Part shown: one piece after another, positions 17,234 through 26,672 of the stretch
Numbering within the stretch: the stretch's first letter is position 1
How the letters are laid out: every line of letters starts with the position of its first letter
Assembly (NCBI RefSeq): GCF_000473225.1
Contig: NZ_KI421509.1
Location: 1,016,045 to 1,080,044, forward strand
DNA length: 64,000 nucleotides
Direction: 5' to 3'
From: Sedimentitalea nanhaiensis DSM 24252
GTDB lineage: Bacteria > Pseudomonadota > Alphaproteobacteria > Rhodobacterales > Rhodobacteraceae
Made by a program: the position numbers and the translations under genes
Notes under the pieces: model-generated
What the model saw: only the letters and a program-made list of their open reading frames with translations
Told to the model about the DNA's origin: nothing
Database searches by the model: none

Positions 17234-19071
17234 CCGACCTCCATCAGGTTCGGGGTGGCCTTGGTCACCGAATAGGTAAACCGCATCATGTCCCATGCCG
17301 CGGTCGGGCAGCGTTCGGCACACAGCCCGCAATGCAGGCAGACATCTTCGTCCTTGACCATGACCCGGCCGGTTTCCAACGGACCCGATACATAGAGCGC
17401 CTGTTCCGGCTCTATTGCCGGAACCGCCAGGCGGGTCCGCAAGTCATCCTCGGGGCCATTGGCAATGAAATTGATACAGCTGGTCGGACAGATATCGGTG
17501 CAGGCGTCGCATTCGATACAGGTGTCGGCCGTGAACACGGTCTGTACGTCGCAGTTCAGGCAGCGTTCGGCCTCGACAAAGGCCGCGTCCAGGTCGAACC
17601 CCAACTCGACTTCGAGCTTGCGATCCTCCAGCGCGCGGTCCAGATCGGCCAGCGGCACGGTCAGCCGCAGATCCTCGGTCGGAGCGCTGTCATAGCTCCA
17701 TTCGTGAATGCCCATCTTCTGGCTGACCAGGGTGACATCGGGAGCTGGCCGCGCAGTCAAATCCTTGCCTGTGCAATACAGATCAATCGAGATCGCCGCC
17801 TGATGCCCCTGGGCCACCGCCGTGATGATGTTTTCTGGCCCAAAGGCCGCATCGCCGCCAAAAAACACATCCGGACGGGTGGACTGTAACGTCACTTTGT
17901 TCAGCACAGGCAGACCGTGCGCGTCAAAGTTCACTCCGGTGCTGCGCTCGATCCAGGGAAAGGCATTCTGCTGACCGATCGCAATCAGCACATCGTCGCA
18001 GGGGTAGAACGCCGGCTCTTCGCCCGTCGGTACCAATTCGCGGTGCCCGTCCTTGTCGTAAACCGGCTTCACCTTCTCGAACGTCATGCCGGTCAGCTTG
18101 CCGTCTTCGATCACAAAGGTCCTGGGCACGTGGTTGTCGATAATCGGGATGCCTTCATGAAGGGCATCCTCCTTTTCCCATGGCGAGGCCTTCATGTCTT
18201 CGAACGGGCTGCGGACGATCACTTTGACGTCCTGCCCCCCGAGGCGGCGGGACGTCCGGCAACAGTCCATTGCGGTGTTGCCGCCGCCCAGCACGATCAC
18301 CCGCTTGCCGATGGTTTTCACATGCTCAAAGGCGACATTGGCCAGCCAGTCCAGCCCGATATGAACATTGGCATCTGCTGTATCCCGCCCCGACAGATCG
18401 GGCAGATTGCGTCCTCTTGGGGCACCGCTGCCGACAAAGACGGCATCGTAGTGTTTGTCCAGAATCGCCTGCATACTGTCCACATAGGTATCGAACCGGG
18501 CCTTGATACCCATATCCAGAACATAGCCGATTTCTTCGTCCAATACCTTTTCAGGCAGTCGAAAGGACGGAATCTCGCTGCGCATGAAACCGCCCCCCTT
18601 GGCCTGCGCATCATAGAGGTGCAACTCGTACCCCAGCGGAGCCAGATCCCGTGCGACAGTCAGCGAGGCCGGGCCACCGCCGATCAGGGCAATTTTCTTG
18701 CCATTGCCCGGGCCAGCCTTGGGCAAACGCGGTGTAATGTCGTCCTTGAAATCCGCTGCCACCCGTTTCAGGCGGCAGATCGCCACCGGCTCCTCTTCGA
18801 CCCGCCCTCGGCGACAGGCCGGTTCACAGGGCCGATCGCAGGTGCGCCCAAGGATGCCGGGAAAGACATTGCTTTCCCAATTGACCAGATAGGCGTCGCT
18901 ATAACGTTGCTGGGCGATCAGGCGGATATATTGGGGCACAGGCGTGTGGGCGGGACAGGCGTACTGGCAATCGACAACTTTGTGAAAGTACTCCGGATCC
19001 CCGGTATTTGTCGGCTTCAACTCCACCCCCCTCATAAACCACGAGTCCAGTGTACGACGGTATACGTCCAT
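17230..19071 (-). CDS. GltD-like FAD/NAD(P) oxidoreductase with ferredoxin domain
   Basis: About 613 residues. The N-terminal Fe-S region has CQYAC and CDRPCEPAC (Cys35, 39, 78, 82, 86), as in glutamate synthase small subunit and NfnB. Two nucleotide-binding folds follow (IALIGGGPASLTVARDL and VIVLGGGNTAMDCCR), and a C-terminal domain carries two 4Cys motifs, CIECDACTDICPTSC and CLHCGLCAERCP. It should shuttle electrons between NAD(P)H and the 2-oxoacid oxidoreductase encoded downstream, with which it overlaps by ATGA. Starts at 19071 or 19035 are both possible and neither has a strong ribosome-binding site; homologous N-termini would favour the shorter form. Confidence 0.82.
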   Translation of the reverse strand: MDVYRRTLDSWFMRGVELKPTNTGDPEYFHKVVDCQYACPAHTPVPQYIRLIAQQRYSDAYLVNWESNVFPGILGRTCDRPCEPACRRGRVEEEPVAICRLKRVAADFKDDITPRLPKAGPGNGKKIALIGGGPASLTVARDLAPLGYELHLYDAQAKGGGFMRSEIPSFRLPEKVLDEEIGYVLDMGIKARFDTYVDSMQAILDKHYDAVFVGSGAPRGRNLPDLSGRDTADANVHIGLDWLANVAFEHVKTIGKRVIVLGGGNTAMDCCRTSRRLGGQDVKVIVRSPFEDMKASPWEKEDALHEGIPIIDNHVPRTFVIEDGKLTGMTFEKVKPVYDKDGHRELVPTGEEPAFYPCDDVLIAIGQQNAFPWIERSTGVNFDAHGLPVLNKVTLQSTRPDVFFGGDAAFGPENIITAVAQGHQAAISIDLYCTGKDLTARPAPDVTLVSQKMGIHEWSYDSAPTEDLRLTVPLADLDRALEDRKLEVELGFDLDAAFVEAERCLNCDVQTVFTADTCIECDACTDICPTSCINFIANGPEDDLRTRLAVPAIEPEQALYVSGPLETGRVMVKDEDVCLHCGLCAERCPTAAWDMMRFTYSVTKATPNLMEVG

Positions 19072-19395
19072 TCCAAGCGAAGTTTTCGTGAGGGCGCAAC
19101 CGGAATCCATGGCTGTTGCCGACAGGATGCAGAAGTTACACGGCACGGTTGTTTCCGCCTGACAGTCAGGCGCGTATTGGCGACCTAGCCCGCGGTTCTA
19201 TGGGATACAGACGCCATAGCGCGCCCCGACATCCGGGTCATAAATTCCCGTTACGACGCGCAGCAACCATTAACCGGCACGCACCGTTCCCGAATGGACA
19301 CGCCGATTGTTTCGCGTTCATGAATGGCCGTTCAACGGCAAACAGGCCCGCGACTCGTGAAACATCGTCTTGCCAGGTCAGGCGGCGCGTCCGGA
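19072..19395. other. upstream region of the oxidoreductase operon
   Basis: About 320 bases separate the oxidoreductase operon from the end of the next LysR gene. No convincing coding frame is present. The only structured element I see is the 17-base palindrome at 19156-19172, listed separately. Confidence 0.5.
19156..19172. promoter_or_regulatory. perfect 17-base palindrome, candidate operator
   Basis: CGCCTGAC-A-GTCAGGCG has perfect 8-base arms around a single base, about 85 bases upstream of the presumed start of the GltD-like gene. Its position fits an operator for the three-gene oxidoreductase operon. The regulator is unknown. Confidence 0.4.
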
Positions 19396-20280
19396 TCAGA
19401 CGGACCGAGGGTGGGCCGCCAGTTCCTGCCACGCAATATCCATGAAAGCCCGGATGACCTTGACGTCACGGCGTTGGGCCAGATGGACGATTGTTTCATG
19501 CATATGCAGCCCGTCCGCCTGCAAATCGAACAGCTCCAACCGGTCATCATTGCCATATTCCGCCCGCGAAACGAATCCAACGCCTGCGCCCGAAGCGACC
19601 AGCTCGCGCACGGCCTCGCGCCCTTCGGCGACAATGGCAGGGTGCAGGACGATACCTTGTACGGCGGCTGCGGCCTCGAGCTTTTGTCGCGTTTTGGACC
19701 CGGCCTCGCGGAAAATCAACGGCAGGTCGATCAACTCCTTTAGGCCCAACGCCTGTCTCGGGGGTTGCAGGATCCCGTGTGCAGCAAAGGCCACGATATC
19801 CGAGCCGCCAAGGCCGAGCGACACCATCTCCTTGCCGGGCGATACGTCCCCGACGACTCCAATCTCGGCTTCATAAGCGCGCAGCTGTTCCAGGATGTCT
19901 TCGGTATTGCCGCCATGCAGCGACACAGTCACCTCCGGATAGCGTTTGCGAAACCGCCCAAGGATCGCGGTGACATGATGGGCGGAATCCGCGACGATGC
20001 GCAGTTCGCCGTCAATGGCCGCACCGGCTTCGGACATCAGTTCGCCAATCTGCTGCTCCACCTCGAAATATTGCCGGGTCAGGCGAAACAACCGTTCACC
20101 TGACCGCGTCAGCCGCACCCGCTTGCGCTCGCGGTGAAACAACAGCACATCATGATCCTGCTCCAACTTGCGCACCTGTTCGGAAATCGCCGGCTGGGTC
20201 AGATACAGCGATTCCGCGGCACGCGAAAAACCGCCCAGCAGGGCCACGTGATGAAAGGCTTTCAATTGGCTGTGACGCAT
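19396..20280 (-). CDS. LysR-family regulator of the phosphonate genes
   Basis: A 294-residue LysR-type activator. The start MRHSQLKAFHHVALLGG and the helix-turn-helix AAESLYLTQPAISEQVRKLE are canonical; the effector domain follows from about residue 88. The ATG at 20280 is divergent from phnW across 117 bases containing two palindromes with T-N11-A spacing. Regulators of this type in other proteobacteria activate AEP genes in response to the substrate rather than phosphate starvation; that this one does so is inference from location. Confidence 0.87.
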   Translation of the reverse strand: MRHSQLKAFHHVALLGGFSRAAESLYLTQPAISEQVRKLEQDHDVLLFHRERKRVRLTRSGERLFRLTRQYFEVEQQIGELMSEAGAAIDGELRIVADSAHHVTAILGRFRKRYPEVTVSLHGGNTEDILEQLRAYEAEIGVVGDVSPGKEMVSLGLGGSDIVAFAAHGILQPPRQALGLKELIDLPLIFREAGSKTRQKLEAAAAVQGIVLHPAIVAEGREAVRELVASGAGVGFVSRAEYGNDDRLELFDLQADGLHMHETIVHLAQRRDVKVIRAFMDIAWQELAAHPRSV

Positions 20281-20300
20281 CGGTTCATCCCTGAAAGATC

Positions 20301-20317
20301 CATAGGCGCGGCCTATG
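20301..20317. promoter_or_regulatory. LysR-type box 1 in the phnW promoter region
   Basis: CATAGGC-GCG-GCCTATG is a perfect inverted repeat containing a T-N11-A core (T at 20303, A at 20315). It lies 21 bases upstream of the LysR start and about 80 bases upstream of phnW, the usual place for an autoregulatory LysR recognition site. Confidence 0.55.
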
Positions 20318-20322
20318 ATGAC

Positions 20323-20337
20323 ATTGCTAAATGCAAT
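20323..20337. promoter_or_regulatory. LysR-type box 2 in the phnW promoter region
   Basis: ATTGC-TAAAT-GCAAT is a perfect inverted repeat with T-N11-A spacing, 21 bases (two helical turns) from box 1 centre to centre. The paired arrangement on one DNA face is typical of the activation and recognition sites of LysR regulators. Confidence 0.55.
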
Positions 20338-20397
20338 TTCCCATATACAAGATGCTGCGGCAATAGTGGTTTCAACACACCTGACCGGGACATCGAA

Positions 20398-21585
20398 ATG
20401 ACTTCGTACAACACCGTGATTGAGCCACCCCGACTGGGCGAACCCTATCTGCTGACACCGGGGCCGCTGACCACGTCCTGGGCCGTGAAACAGGCCATGC
20501 TGCGCGACTGGGGCAGCTGGGATGATGAGTTTCGTGCCGTTACCCGCGAATTGCGCACGCGGTTGCTGGCGATGCTCGGTGACGGCGCTGAAGAATTCGA
20601 TTGTGTGCCGATGCAGGGATCCGGGTCTTTTTCCGTCGAGGCGATGCTGGGCTCTTTTATACCCCGTGACGGTAAGGCGCTGGTGCTGGCAAACGGTGCC
20701 TATGGGTTGCGGTCGGCAGAAACCCTGCGCTATCTGGGGCGCGATTTCACGCTGCTGGACAAAGGCGACTACCTGCCGCCGCGCGGCGACGACGTGACGC
20801 GGATCCTGGCTGATGATCCGGCCATAACCCATGTGATCGCGATTCATTGCGAGACCAGTTCGGGCATCCTGAACCCAGTCGAGGAGATTTCTCAGGCCAC
20901 CTATGCCGCCGGCCGCAAGCTGTTGATCGATTCGATGTCGGCCTTTGGCGCCATCGACCTGAAACCATCTGAAATCCGCTACGAGGCACTGGTATCATCG
21001 GCCAACAAATGCATCGAGGGCGTGCCCGGTTTCGGGTTCATCATCGCCCGCAAGACGGAACTGGAGGCCGCCAAGGGCAACAGCCATTCCCTGTCGCTGG
21101 ATGTGCATGCGCAATGGACGCATATGAATAAAAGCGGTCAGTGGCGATTTACCCCGCCCACCCATGCCGTGGTCGCATTCCTGGAAGCTCTGCGCGCGCA
21201 CCAAGCCGATGGCGGCGTTGCGGCGCGCGGCGCGCGTTATACCCGCAACCGTGACGTGATGGTGGCCGGGATGCGCGATCTGGGGTTTGTGACGCTGCTG
21301 GACAATCGCTGGCTCAGCCCGATCATCGTCACATTCTTTTGCCCTGCCGATGGCAATTTCATCTTTGACCGGTATTACGAGTTGATGAAACAGAAGGGGT
21401 TTATCATCTATCCCGGAAAGTTGACTGTCGTGGACAGTTTCCGCGTCGGCTGTATCGGGCAGATGGATGAAACCGTGATGCGGCAGGTTGTCGCCGCCGC
21501 CAAAGAATCGCTGGCTGAAATGGGGGTGACCGATGCCGCCCCTCCCGACGCCGCCCTGAAAGAACGCGCCAAACTGGCCGCCTGA
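20398..21585 (+). CDS. phnW: 2-aminoethylphosphonate--pyruvate transaminase
   Basis: A 395-residue fold-type I PLP enzyme transferring the amino group of AEP to pyruvate, giving phosphonoacetaldehyde and alanine. LLTPGPLTTSWAVKQAMLRDWGSWD at the N-terminus is the PhnW signature. The PLP lysine is Lys204 in SSANKCIEG, with Asp178 in LIDSMSAFG. It is first in a five-gene rightward operon with phnA, phnY, pbfA and a dehydrogenase. The ATG at 20398 is the first methionine matching the family N-terminus. Confidence 0.95.
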   Translation: MTSYNTVIEPPRLGEPYLLTPGPLTTSWAVKQAMLRDWGSWDDEFRAVTRELRTRLLAMLGDGAEEFDCVPMQGSGSFSVEAMLGSFIPRDGKALVLANGAYGLRSAETLRYLGRDFTLLDKGDYLPPRGDDVTRILADDPAITHVIAIHCETSSGILNPVEEISQATYAAGRKLLIDSMSAFGAIDLKPSEIRYEALVSSANKCIEGVPGFGFIIARKTELEAAKGNSHSLSLDVHAQWTHMNKSGQWRFTPPTHAVVAFLEALRAHQADGGVAARGARYTRNRDVMVAGMRDLGFVTLLDNRWLSPIIVTFFCPADGNFIFDRYYELMKQKGFIIYPGKLTVVDSFRVGCIGQMDETVMRQVVAAAKESLAEMGVTDAAPPDAALKERAKLAA

Positions 21586-21603
21586 ACCGATCAAGGACCT
21601 GTA

Positions 21604-22848
21604 ATGACCATTCAAATCCCCGTCACCGCAAACGAACGTGTTTATCCCATGCCCAAGGTGCCCGCGATTGCCATCTGTCTGGACGGGTGCGAACCCGAGT
21701 ATCTGGACAAGGCGATTGCCGACGGGCTGATGCCGACGCTGAAGCGGATGCGCGAAACCGGCACAGACAGGCTGGCCCATTCGGTGATCCCCAGCTTTAC
21801 CAACCCCAACAATCTCTCCATCGCAACCGGCCGCCCGCCCATCGTGCACGGCATCTGCGGCAACTATCTGATCGATCCGGACACCGGCGAAGAGGTGATG
21901 ATGAACGACGTGCGCTTCCTGCGCGCGCCGACCGTGTTCAAACAGTTCTACGACGCCGGGGCCCGCGTTGCAATTGTTACCGCCAAGGACAAGCTGCGCG
22001 CGCTGCTGGGAGCTGGGCTCGCCTTTGACGACGACCGCGCCAAATGTTTTTCGGCCGAGAAATCCGACACCACCACACAGGCTGAACATGGTCAGAACAA
22101 CGCCAGCGCATGGCTGGGCATGCCGGTGCCCGAGGTCTATTCCGCCGAACTGTCAGAGTTCGTCTTTGCCGCCGGGGTCAAGCTGTTGGCGGAATGGAAG
22201 CCGGACGTAATGTACCTGACCACCACAGATTATGTGCAGCATAAATACGCGCCCGACGATGCGCAGGCCAAAGCGTTTTATGAGATGTTTGACCGCTACC
22301 TGACCCAGCTCGATGCCATGGGCGCAGCCATCGTGGTCACCGCCGATCACGGCATGAAGCCCAAGCACCTGGCCGACGGCAGCCCCGCCGTGGTCTATGT
22401 ACAGGATCTGATGGACGACTGGCTGGGCAAGGAAGCCGCCCGCGTGATCCTGCCGATCACCGACCCCTATGTGGTGCATCACGGCGCGCTCGGGTCCTTT
22501 GCCACCGCCTATCTTCCCGAGGGCGCCGACCGGGCCGACATCATCGCCAGGCTCAAGGCCACAGATGGCATCACCCACGTGTTGACCAAGCAAGAAGCGA
22601 TCGAGCGGTTCGAGTTGCCCGGCGACCGGATTGGCGACATTGTCATGGTCTCCGGCGAGAACATGACCATCGGCACCTCGGCCCACCGTCATGATTTGGC
22701 GGCGTTAAACGAACCCCTGCGCAGCCATGGCGGGCTCACCGAACAGGAGGTACCCTTTATCGTCAATCGGGTTATCGACATCCCGGATGCTCCGTCCCTG
22801 CGCAACTTCGATGCGTTTTTCTATGCCACCATGGCGGCGGCACTGTGA
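21604..22848 (+). CDS. phnA: phosphonoacetate hydrolase
   Basis: A 414-residue alkaline-phosphatase-superfamily enzyme hydrolysing the C-P bond of phosphonoacetate to acetate and phosphate. The metal ligand Asp27 (CLDGCEP), nucleophile Thr66 ([14 protein letters not shown]) and later VTADHGMK and AHRHD segments match characterised PhnA. It is 18 bases behind phnW, and its stop overlaps the phnY start by one base. It is the final step, releasing phosphate independently of C-P lyase. Confidence 0.93.
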   Translation: MTIQIPVTANERVYPMPKVPAIAICLDGCEPEYLDKAIADGLMPTLKRMRETGTDRLAHSVIPSFTNPNNLSIATGRPPIVHGICGNYLIDPDTGEEVMMNDVRFLRAPTVFKQFYDAGARVAIVTAKDKLRALLGAGLAFDDDRAKCFSAEKSDTTTQAEHGQNNASAWLGMPVPEVYSAELSEFVFAAGVKLLAEWKPDVMYLTTTDYVQHKYAPDDAQAKAFYEMFDRYLTQLDAMGAAIVVTADHGMKPKHLADGSPAVVYVQDLMDDWLGKEAARVILPITDPYVVHHGALGSFATAYLPEGADRADIIARLKATDGITHVLTKQEAIERFELPGDRIGDIVMVSGENMTIGTSAHRHDLAALNEPLRSHGGLTEQEVPFIVNRVIDIPDAPSLRNFDAFFYATMAAAL

Positions 22849-24302
22849 TGAAGGATATGAAAATCGAACCCCGCAACGAAGGCATGCGCATCGGCGGCGA
22901 GGTTGTCTTTACCGACAATGTGGTGCCGATACATTACCCCTATACCGATCAGATCATCGGCACGGTGCCCGCAGGTCAGGCCGAACATGCGGCGCGCGCC
23001 TTTGAAGTTGCCGCCAGCTACAAGCCCAGGCTGACCCGCTACGAACGCCAGCAGATCCTGTTTCGCGCGGGTGAATTGATCCGGGAAAAACGTGACTGGC
23101 TGGCTAAATGGCTGACGCTGGAACTGGGCATCTGCCATCAGCATGCGCTGTACGAAACCGGTCGGGCCTATGACGTGTTCACGCTGGCCGGTCAGATGGC
23201 CATTCTTGACGATGGTCAGATCTTTTCCTGCGACCTGACCCCACAAGGCAAGGCGCGCAAAATCTATACCAAACGCGAACCGGTGCGGGCGATCAGCGCG
23301 ATCACCCCGTTCAACCACCCGCTGAACATGGTCAGCCACAAGATTGCCCCGGCCATTGCAACCAACAATTGCGTCGTCTGCAAGCCGACGGAATTGACAC
23401 CACTCACAGCAATTGCGCTTGCGGATATCCTGTACGAGGCGGGCCTGCCACCCGAGATGTTCCAGATTGTCACCGGCTGGCCCGCCGATATTGGCGATGA
23501 GATGATCACCAATGACAATATCGACATCATCACCTTTACCGGAGGCGTGCCGGTGGGGAAAATGATTGCCGCCAAGGCCGGGTATAAACGCACGGCCCTG
23601 GAACTGGGCGGCAACGATCCGCTGATCATCTGCAACGACCTGACCGATGCCGACCTGGACAAGGCGGCGACCATTGCCGTGGCCGGGGCCACCGGCAATT
23701 CGGGCCAGCGCTGTACGGCCGTCAAACGCATTCTCGTGCAGGACAGCGTTGCTGATCGGTTTGTGCCGCTGGTGTTGCAAAAGGCCAAGGCCATTCGCTT
23801 TGGCGATCCAATGGACCCGGAAACCCAATTGGGCTGTGTGGTGCATGCCCAAGCCGCGGAACTGTTTGAAAAACGCGTCCATATGGCGGCGGATCAGGGG
23901 GCGGAAATCCTGTACAATCCCGGTCGCCAGGGCGCTCTTCTGCCTCCTATCGTGGTAGATCGCGTACCCCATGACAGCGAACTGGTAATGGAGGAAACCT
24001 TTGGCCCCATCATTCCCATCGTCCGCGTCCCCGATGACGATGTCGCTGTGATGGAGATATCGAACTCAACCGAATTTGGCCTGTCCTCGGGCGTCTGCAC
24101 CAACGATCTGAACCGCGCGATTGCCTATATCAACGGGCTGGACGTGGGCACGGTGAACATCTGGGAGCAACCCGGATATCGCATCGAAATGTCTCCGTTC
24201 GGGGGCATCAAGGACAGCGGCAACGCGGTGAAAGAAGGCGTGCTGGAAGCGATGAAATTCTTCACCAACGTCAAAACCTACTCGCTGCCCTGGGTCGAAT
24301 GA
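22848..24302 (+). CDS. phnY: phosphonoacetaldehyde dehydrogenase
   Basis: A 484-residue aldehyde dehydrogenase oxidising phosphonoacetaldehyde to phosphonoacetate with NAD. General base Glu252 (LELGGND) and catalytic Cys289 ([11 protein letters not shown]) are in place and the length matches PhnY. The ATG at 22848 shares a base with the phnA stop; a GTG three bases earlier is also in frame. It links PhnW and PbfA, which both generate the aldehyde, to PhnA. Confidence 0.92.
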   Translation: MKDMKIEPRNEGMRIGGEVVFTDNVVPIHYPYTDQIIGTVPAGQAEHAARAFEVAASYKPRLTRYERQQILFRAGELIREKRDWLAKWLTLELGICHQHALYETGRAYDVFTLAGQMAILDDGQIFSCDLTPQGKARKIYTKREPVRAISAITPFNHPLNMVSHKIAPAIATNNCVVCKPTELTPLTAIALADILYEAGLPPEMFQIVTGWPADIGDEMITNDNIDIITFTGGVPVGKMIAAKAGYKRTALELGGNDPLIICNDLTDADLDKAATIAVAGATGNSGQRCTAVKRILVQDSVADRFVPLVLQKAKAIRFGDPMDPETQLGCVVHAQAAELFEKRVHMAADQGAEILYNPGRQGALLPPIVVDRVPHDSELVMEETFGPIIPIVRVPDDDVAVMEISNSTEFGLSSGVCTNDLNRAIAYINGLDVGTVNIWEQPGYRIEMSPFGGIKDSGNAVKEGVLEAMKFFTNVKTYSLPWVE

Positions 24303-25660
24303 CCCACCAGATCGTTCACACCGAGGGGGAATCCAACACCTCCTCGGCACGCCAGACCTGGTTGCAAGAATCCATAGGCCCCAAATCCGCGCCGCTGCTA
24401 CGGCGCGATGCCGATGCGTTTCTGCATCAATCCCTGTCCTCGCCCTGCGTCAGTACCATCGCCAAGGCCGAGGGTATCTGGATCGAAGATCTGGACGGTC
24501 GCCGGTTCATGGATTTTCACGGCAACTCGGTGCATCACATCGGCTATGGTCACCCCCGCCTGATCGCCGCCATCAAGGCGCAGCTGGACGATCTGCCCTT
24601 TGCCCCGCGTCGCTTTACCAATGACCCCGCCGTGGAACTGGCCGAGAAACTGGCGCAGATCGCGCCCGGAGATCTGGAAAAAACCCTGTTCACGACCGGC
24701 GGATCGGATGCCAACGAAGTCGCGCTGAAGATCGCGCGCGCGGCAACGGGCCGGTTCAAGACCGTCAGCTTCTGGGATGCATTTCACGGGGCCGGCATGG
24801 GCGCGGCCAGCGTTGGCGGCGAGGCAACGTTTCGCAGTCACATCGCCGGGCCGCTGCTGCCGGGGGCCGAACATGTGGCACCCTTTGCCTGTTATCGCTG
24901 CCCCTATGGTCACGCCGGGCCTGACAGCTGCGGGCTGGCCTGTGCCAACATGGTCGACTACGTGTTGGGCCGCGAAGGCGACGTGGCCGCCGTTATCGCC
25001 GAACCCATGCGCGCCGTACCCTATGTGCCGCCACCGGGATTCTGGAAAGCGGTGCGCGCGGCCTGTGACCGGCATGGTGCGTTGTTGATCATGGATGAAA
25101 TCCCCACCGGGCTGGGCAAGACCGGGCGCATGTTCGCGTTTGAACATGACGACATCCAGCCCGACATTGTGACCCTTGGCAAGGCGCTTGGGGGCGGCAT
25201 CCTGCCCATTGCCGCCTGCCTAGCGCGGCGCGAACTGGACGTCTGTGGTGATTTTGCCATCGGGCATTACACCCACGAAAAGAACCCGGTCACCGCCCGC
25301 GCTGCCCTGACCACGATCCAGATCATCGAAGACGAAGGGCTGATCGAACGTTCCGCTGACCTGGGACACCATGCCATGACCCGGCTGAACGAGGCGCTTG
25401 CCGGAGTCCCCACGGTGGGCGACATTCGTGGGAGGGGGCTGATGTTCGGAGTCGAGATCGTCGAGGACCGGACCGACAAATCCCCCGGAAACGCCCGCGC
25501 CGAACGGATCTACTATGCTTGCCTGGCAGCGGGCCTGAGCTTCAAGATCAGCCAAGGATGTGTGCTGACCCTGTCCCCGCCCCTGACCATCGAACGCGCA
25601 GATCTGGACCGTGCGCTGGATATCGTCATCTCAGCGATAAAGGACAACCAAACAGAATGA
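24299..25660 (+). CDS. pbfA: (R)-1-hydroxy-2-aminoethylphosphonate ammonia-lyase
   Basis: A 453-residue class III aminotransferase-fold PLP protein with Lys295 (TLGKALGGG) and [12 protein letters not shown]. PbfA proteins in phnW/phnY/phnA clusters eliminate ammonia from (R)-1-hydroxy-AEP to give phosphonoacetaldehyde; the Cys-containing [16 protein letters not shown] insertion and the context suggest this assignment. It starts by ATGA overlap with phnY. An ordinary aminotransferase is the alternative, but PhnW already supplies that function. Confidence 0.8.
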   Translation: MTHQIVHTEGESNTSSARQTWLQESIGPKSAPLLRRDADAFLHQSLSSPCVSTIAKAEGIWIEDLDGRRFMDFHGNSVHHIGYGHPRLIAAIKAQLDDLPFAPRRFTNDPAVELAEKLAQIAPGDLEKTLFTTGGSDANEVALKIARAATGRFKTVSFWDAFHGAGMGAASVGGEATFRSHIAGPLLPGAEHVAPFACYRCPYGHAGPDSCGLACANMVDYVLGREGDVAAVIAEPMRAVPYVPPPGFWKAVRAACDRHGALLIMDEIPTGLGKTGRMFAFEHDDIQPDIVTLGKALGGGILPIAACLARRELDVCGDFAIGHYTHEKNPVTARAALTTIQIIEDEGLIERSADLGHHAMTRLNEALAGVPTVGDIRGRGLMFGVEIVEDRTDKSPGNARAERIYYACLAAGLSFKISQGCVLTLSPPLTIERADLDRALDIVISAIKDNQTE

Positions 25661-26667
25661 AGATCGTTCGCACCGACCGCGAACTGCGAATGCCCCTGGT
25701 CGATGCGAGGCTGCGCGAGTTGGGGCATGAATTGGTTCTGCTGCCCGACGGGATCCCCGAGGCCGAACTGGCGGCACACACCCGCGATGCGGATCTTTTG
25801 CTGATGTGCTATGCGCCGATCACCCGGCATGTGATCGAAACGGCAACCCGGCTGCGCGGCATTGTCAAATACGGCGTCGGCATCGATGCCATCGACATCC
25901 CCGCCGCCACCAAACGCGGCATCACCGTGGTCAATATCCCGGAATACGCCGAGGAAACCGTGGCCGAGGGCGCCTTTGCCCTGATGATCGCGCTGGCGCG
26001 CAAACTGCCCGCGTTGGCTGCGCAGATGTCCGATCACGGCTGGGCCTGGCCAGAGCCAAAGTGGCTGGGCCGCGATATCGCTGGCAGCACCGTCGGGATC
26101 GTTGGATTGGGCCGGATCGGCCGGTCAATGGCGCGCATGGCCGGGGCGGGATTTCGCGCCAATGTCCTGGCCTACAATCCCGGTATGTCCGAGGCCACCA
26201 TACGCGCCGCGGGGGCTACGCCCTGCCCCGATTTGCACGATATGCTTGGCCGGTCCGATTTTGTCAGCATCCACTGCGTGCTGAACGATGCCACCCGTCA
26301 CCTGATCGGCGCGCCGGAACTGCGGGCCATGAAACCCACCGCCTGCCTGATCAATGTCTCGCGCGGGGCGATCGTGGACGAGGCGGCGCTGATCCGGGCG
26401 CTGGATGCGGGCTGGATCGCGGCGGCTGGGCTGGATGTGTTCAGCGCCGAACCGTTGGCGCGGCGGAACCACCCATTGGCCGCCCTGTTCAATCGCCCCA
26501 ACGTGATCCTGAGCCCGCATCTGACCTTTTACACCGAACAGGCCATGGCGCGGCTGGAGCAGGATACGCTTGATCGCTGTCTGGAATTGATCGAGGGGCG
26601 CGATGTGTTGATCAAATCCACCGACCCGCGCCTGCAGGGGCAAGCGCGGGTGATCTACTCTCGTTGA
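25657..26667 (+). CDS. D-2-hydroxyacid dehydrogenase family protein in the phosphonate operon
   Basis: A 336-residue NAD-dependent D-isomer 2-hydroxyacid dehydrogenase. The nucleotide motif GLGRIG is at 150-155, with catalytic Arg236 (NVSRGAIVDE), Glu265 (DVFSAEP) and His288 (LSPHLTFYT). It overlaps pbfA by ATGA and is the last gene of the operon, yet no step in the known AEP or hydroxy-AEP routes needs it. It might act on a hydroxyphosphonate, phosphonopyruvate or the pyruvate/alanine couple of PhnW; this is undetermined. Confidence 0.82.
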   Translation: MKIVRTDRELRMPLVDARLRELGHELVLLPDGIPEAELAAHTRDADLLLMCYAPITRHVIETATRLRGIVKYGVGIDAIDIPAATKRGITVVNIPEYAEETVAEGAFALMIALARKLPALAAQMSDHGWAWPEPKWLGRDIAGSTVGIVGLGRIGRSMARMAGAGFRANVLAYNPGMSEATIRAAGATPCPDLHDMLGRSDFVSIHCVLNDATRHLIGAPELRAMKPTACLINVSRGAIVDEAALIRALDAGWIAAAGLDVFSAEPLARRNHPLAALFNRPNVILSPHLTFYTEQAMARLEQDTLDRCLELIEGRDVLIKSTDPRLQGQARVIYSR

Positions 26668-26672
26668 TCGGG

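Noticed and set aside
15368-17275. 635-codon open frame on the plus strand
   Set aside because: Antisense to the 2-oxoacid oxidoreductase alpha gene; His/Arg/Gln-rich composition typical of a shadow frame.
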